Assembly: GCA_023451415.1 (NCBI GenBank)
Contig: JAEXZK010000193.1
Span: 1-5,505, forward strand
Length of the DNA: 5,505 bases
Direction of reading: 5' to 3'
DNA from: Bacillota bacterium
GTDB lineage: Bacteria > Bacillota > Clostridia > Oscillospirales > Ruminococcaceae
Made by a program: the position numbers and the translations under genes. The notes beneath the pieces are model-generated. The model was not told the DNA's origin, did no database searches, and saw only the letters and a list, made by a program, of their open reading frames with translations. Below, piece by piece: positions 5,239 to 5,505 of this stretch (position 1 is the stretch's first letter; each line of letters opens with the position of its first letter).

Positions 5239-5324
5239 GCGCCCGTTTTCCGCAAGCAAGGGGGCGAACGCCATGGCGCCCTTTCCCCATCCCGATTTCC
5301 GCCCGGTATATCCCCCTTTTGCAA

Positions 5325-5376
5325 AAGCACGCCCCCGCCGGTCTTTCCGGGCCGGTTGAGGCGTGCTTGCTCTTTT
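5325..5376. terminator. Probable terminator of the leftward gene at the right edge
   Basis: AAGCACGCC (5325-5333) is perfectly complementary to GGCGTGCTT (5360-5368). The loop has its own CCGG pairs. Reading left, the arm runs into TTTT; reading right, it is followed by GCTCTTTT. It lies between the yaaA operon and a leftward gene, so it probably ends the latter and may back up the former. Confidence 0.6.
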
Positions 5377-5379
5377 ATG

Positions 5380-5398
5380 TCGGCCGCTGCACGGCCGA
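5380..5398. repeat. Short GC-rich hairpin TCGGCCG-N5-CGGCCGA
   Basis: A perfect 7-base inverted repeat (5380-5386 and 5392-5398) with a 5-base loop lies in the 3' region of the leftward edge gene. No T-run is attached, so it is not a terminator by itself. It may stabilise a transcript end. Confidence 0.4.
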
Positions 5399-5455
5399 TA
5401 GATGTAAAATTTCAGCGCCGGCCCGTCAGGAGGGACCTATGGGCGTAAACCAGCG

Positions 5456-5505
5456 TCAGTCCTCATAGGTGTAAGGCTTGATTTCCCGGACCACATCCAG
5501 CAGGG
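5456..5505 (-). CDS. C-terminal end of a leftward gene, partial
   Basis: Only the last 15 codons are present. They read LLDVVREIKPYTYED and then TGA at 5458-5456; the gene continues beyond the window. An open frame with plausible composition, a downstream hairpin terminator at 5325-5376 and the absence of another gene nearby support it. The fragment is too short to name a product. The alternative is a chance open frame at the edge. Confidence 0.45.
   Translation of the reverse strand, partial: LLDVVREIKPYTYED

Noticed and set aside
1..5505. CRISPR array, tRNA, rRNA, insertion sequence or transposase
   Set aside because: I saw no regularly spaced repeats, tRNA-like folds, rRNA motifs or transposase/integrase motifs on either strand.

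Overview
The window looks like chromosomal DNA from a high-GC member of the Clostridia, most likely a gut Oscillospiraceae/Flavonifractor-like lineage. The reasons are the GC-rich codon use of the main genes, strong AGGAGG-type ribosome sites, the citrate-lyase maturation genes, and small XRE regulators and short ORFs of the sort found on clostridial mobile elements. The taxon is an inference; no rRNA or marker gene is present.

Left part (about 1-1250): a lower-GC accessory region, probably the remnant or edge of a mobile element. It has a small leftward gene of unknown function (49-225), a leftward XRE-family regulator (309-521), a nonsense-disrupted leftward small ORF (788-940) and a rightward XRE regulator (1032-1250) that ends in a strong terminator. 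Between the two regulators lies a consensus-like rightward promoter (552-581) covered by two copies of a 15-bp dyad. It is followed by a 127-bp segment closed by a long imperfect inverted repeat (621-747). No protein gene is supported downstream of that promoter, so it may serve a lost gene or a structured RNA.

Right part (about 1298-5177): high-GC chromosomal-type genes. A leftward citC ([citrate (pro-3S)-lyase] ligase) is divergent from a rightward two-gene operon. The first gene of the operon encodes a 605-residue three-domain protein: CitX (holo-citrate-lyase synthase), then CitG (triphosphoribosyl-dephospho-CoA synthase), then a complete riboflavin kinase domain. The second gene, yaaA (peroxide stress protein), overlaps it by 4 bases. 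CitG makes the prosthetic-group precursor, CitX attaches it to the acyl carrier subunit CitD, and CitC acetylates it to activate citrate lyase. The lyase subunits CitD, CitE and CitF are not in the window, so this is a maturation module detached from its target enzyme. The flavokinase domain fused to CitXG is the most unusual item here.

Right end (5178-5505): a strong terminator after yaaA, a second hairpin likely ending a leftward gene, and the last 15 codons of that gene, which runs off the window.
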